A stretch of DNA of 64,000 nucleotides from Sipunculus nudus (lineage: Eukaryota > Annelida > Sipuncula > Golfingiida > Sipunculidae), in NCBI GenBank assembly GCA_026874595.1, contig CM049308.1, positions 11,499,501 to 11,563,500 of the forward strand. The letters run 5' to 3'. This document shows, piece after piece, positions 63,086-64,000 of the stretch (position 1 is its first letter; the number at the start of each line of letters is the position of its first letter). The notes beneath the pieces were generated by a model. It searched no databases. It was not told the origin of the DNA and saw only the letters and a list, made by a program, of their open reading frames with translations. The translations under genes and the position numbers were made by a program.

Positions 63086-64000
63086 AACTTGATACACCTG
63101 AATATACAGGGTGCTGTCTACTTCTAGAGCACTGTGACTTGATCATGCTTAGACATCCGTCAGCACCACAACAGTAACGGAACTTTACTAATGAGGTCCT
63201 CATTAGCTTTCTTACATGTACTCCAGCCAATCAGTGACTTTCTGTTACTCGTTAGTAAAATAAATAAGTCCCATCTAATTACCAGAGCAATCTCACTAGT
63301 ACTGCTAGGTAAATACCCATTTGAACATTATCACCAACAAAATCGGTAAACCACAATGCTCAACACAATCATCATAAAAAAAAAGATCTGTTTAAAGATC
63401 CTTCTAATGCAGAAGGGCTTTTCAAAATGTCTTCTCCTCATTTATCATCCCACAACAGTTTTGACATAGAGAGATCAACTCTGGTACTGTGGAAAACATA
63501 TCCGCTGATGTCATGTCTTTCAGTCCATGTGTAAATGAACTAGGAACTGAAATATTGTCTGTTGTCTTAGAGAACACTTGTGCTACCTACTGGTCCAATA
63601 AGCTGGCTGCAAAGTCTGCCAGATTCAATGGACTGCCACTCAAGAAATGATGTGAAGTGATGACAAGGGGTTGAGAGAGGCAGTCCACTTAGAAATCTAA
63701 TACATAGTTTTTACATAGTGTACTTCCTATGACCCACTGTGCCTCAAAAACATACAAAGTGGTCAAGTTCTGATATTAACACTGAATCAATCCTAACAAA
63801 CAAACTACCAAACATGTAGCAAAACTTTACCCCAACCTTCTTGGCAGATATACTAAAATGACTGACTTCCACAACCTGAAACGTATGATGTATTTACAGT
63901 CAAATGACTTATGATATTCTGTTATTTACATGAATTAATCAAACATTTGACAAAGGAATAAAATACAAAGATAAGCAATACAGGAATAAGCCTTCAGGAG

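Larger units (their letters stand above)
53385..64000 (-). other. TRIM9: TRIM9 intron, upstream part, open to the window end
   Basis: 10.6 kb searched on both strands for RING or B-box zinc-ligand patterns; none found. It contains two TIR mini-elements (53578-53762, 57370-57471), a dispersed repeat (54105-54315), a three-unit repeat with octamer motifs (56083-56410), a T13G15 junction (60102-60129), a degenerate tandem region (61500-62200) and SINE copy 6 (62676-63085). Frames such as 56416-56619 and 58610-58996 on the - strand show no domain. Confidence 0.7.

Overview
This 64 kb window is AT-rich animal nuclear DNA. It has small exons separated by kilobase introns, GT-AG splice sites throughout, and dense short interspersed and tandem repeats. 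The repeat style (tRNA-headed SINEs, tiny TIR elements, 'ggacggacgg' and 'tgaccttgacctttgacc' repeats) and the gene content point to a lophotrochozoan, most likely a bivalve mollusc. That assignment is inference; no species is claimed.

Two conserved genes lie tail to tail. On the + strand, ten exons (10756-26158) encode the C-terminal ~750 residues of a CRIM1 orthologue (cysteine-rich motor neuron 1, a membrane-anchored BMP-binding protein). They encode two VWC domains, four antistasin-like repeats, four more VWC domains, one transmembrane helix and an unusually long cytoplasmic tail. Every internal intron is phase 1, so each module is a symmetric cassette. The signal peptide and IGFBP exons are not seen and must lie upstream of base 1. 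On the - strand, seven exons (53384 down to 42519) encode the C-terminal ~430 residues of a TRIM9/TRIM67-type E3 ubiquitin ligase: end of the B-box/coiled-coil linker, coiled coil, COS box, FN3 and SPRY, ending in an acidic tail. The RING and B-box exons are not seen and probably lie beyond base 64000.

Layout: 1-10755 is CRIM1 intron with a 29-30 bp minisatellite and an intact-looking 903-bp hAT-type element with an 8-bp target duplication. 10756-26158 holds the CRIM1 exons, with a 1.3 kb GAGACA/GAGATA tract and a (TA)n(TG)16 microsatellite inside introns. 26159-42518 is the region between the stop codons, with no convincing gene; it holds an ~675-bp tandem duplication, a 1,925-bp TTAA-flanked inverted-repeat element with a CpG-rich core, and repeat-borne nuclear-receptor-like hexamers. 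42519-53384 is TRIM9, including a ~280-bp satellite in its last intron and a duplicated splice acceptor. 53385-64000 is TRIM9 intron with further repeats.

I found no tRNA, rRNA, CRISPR or bacterial-type system and no wholly new gene system. The most interesting signals are the splice-site duplication in TRIM9, the two well-bounded transposons, the family of same-orientation SINEs, the extended CRIM1 tail, and clusters of TCAAGGTCA / AGGTCAnAGGTCA motifs.
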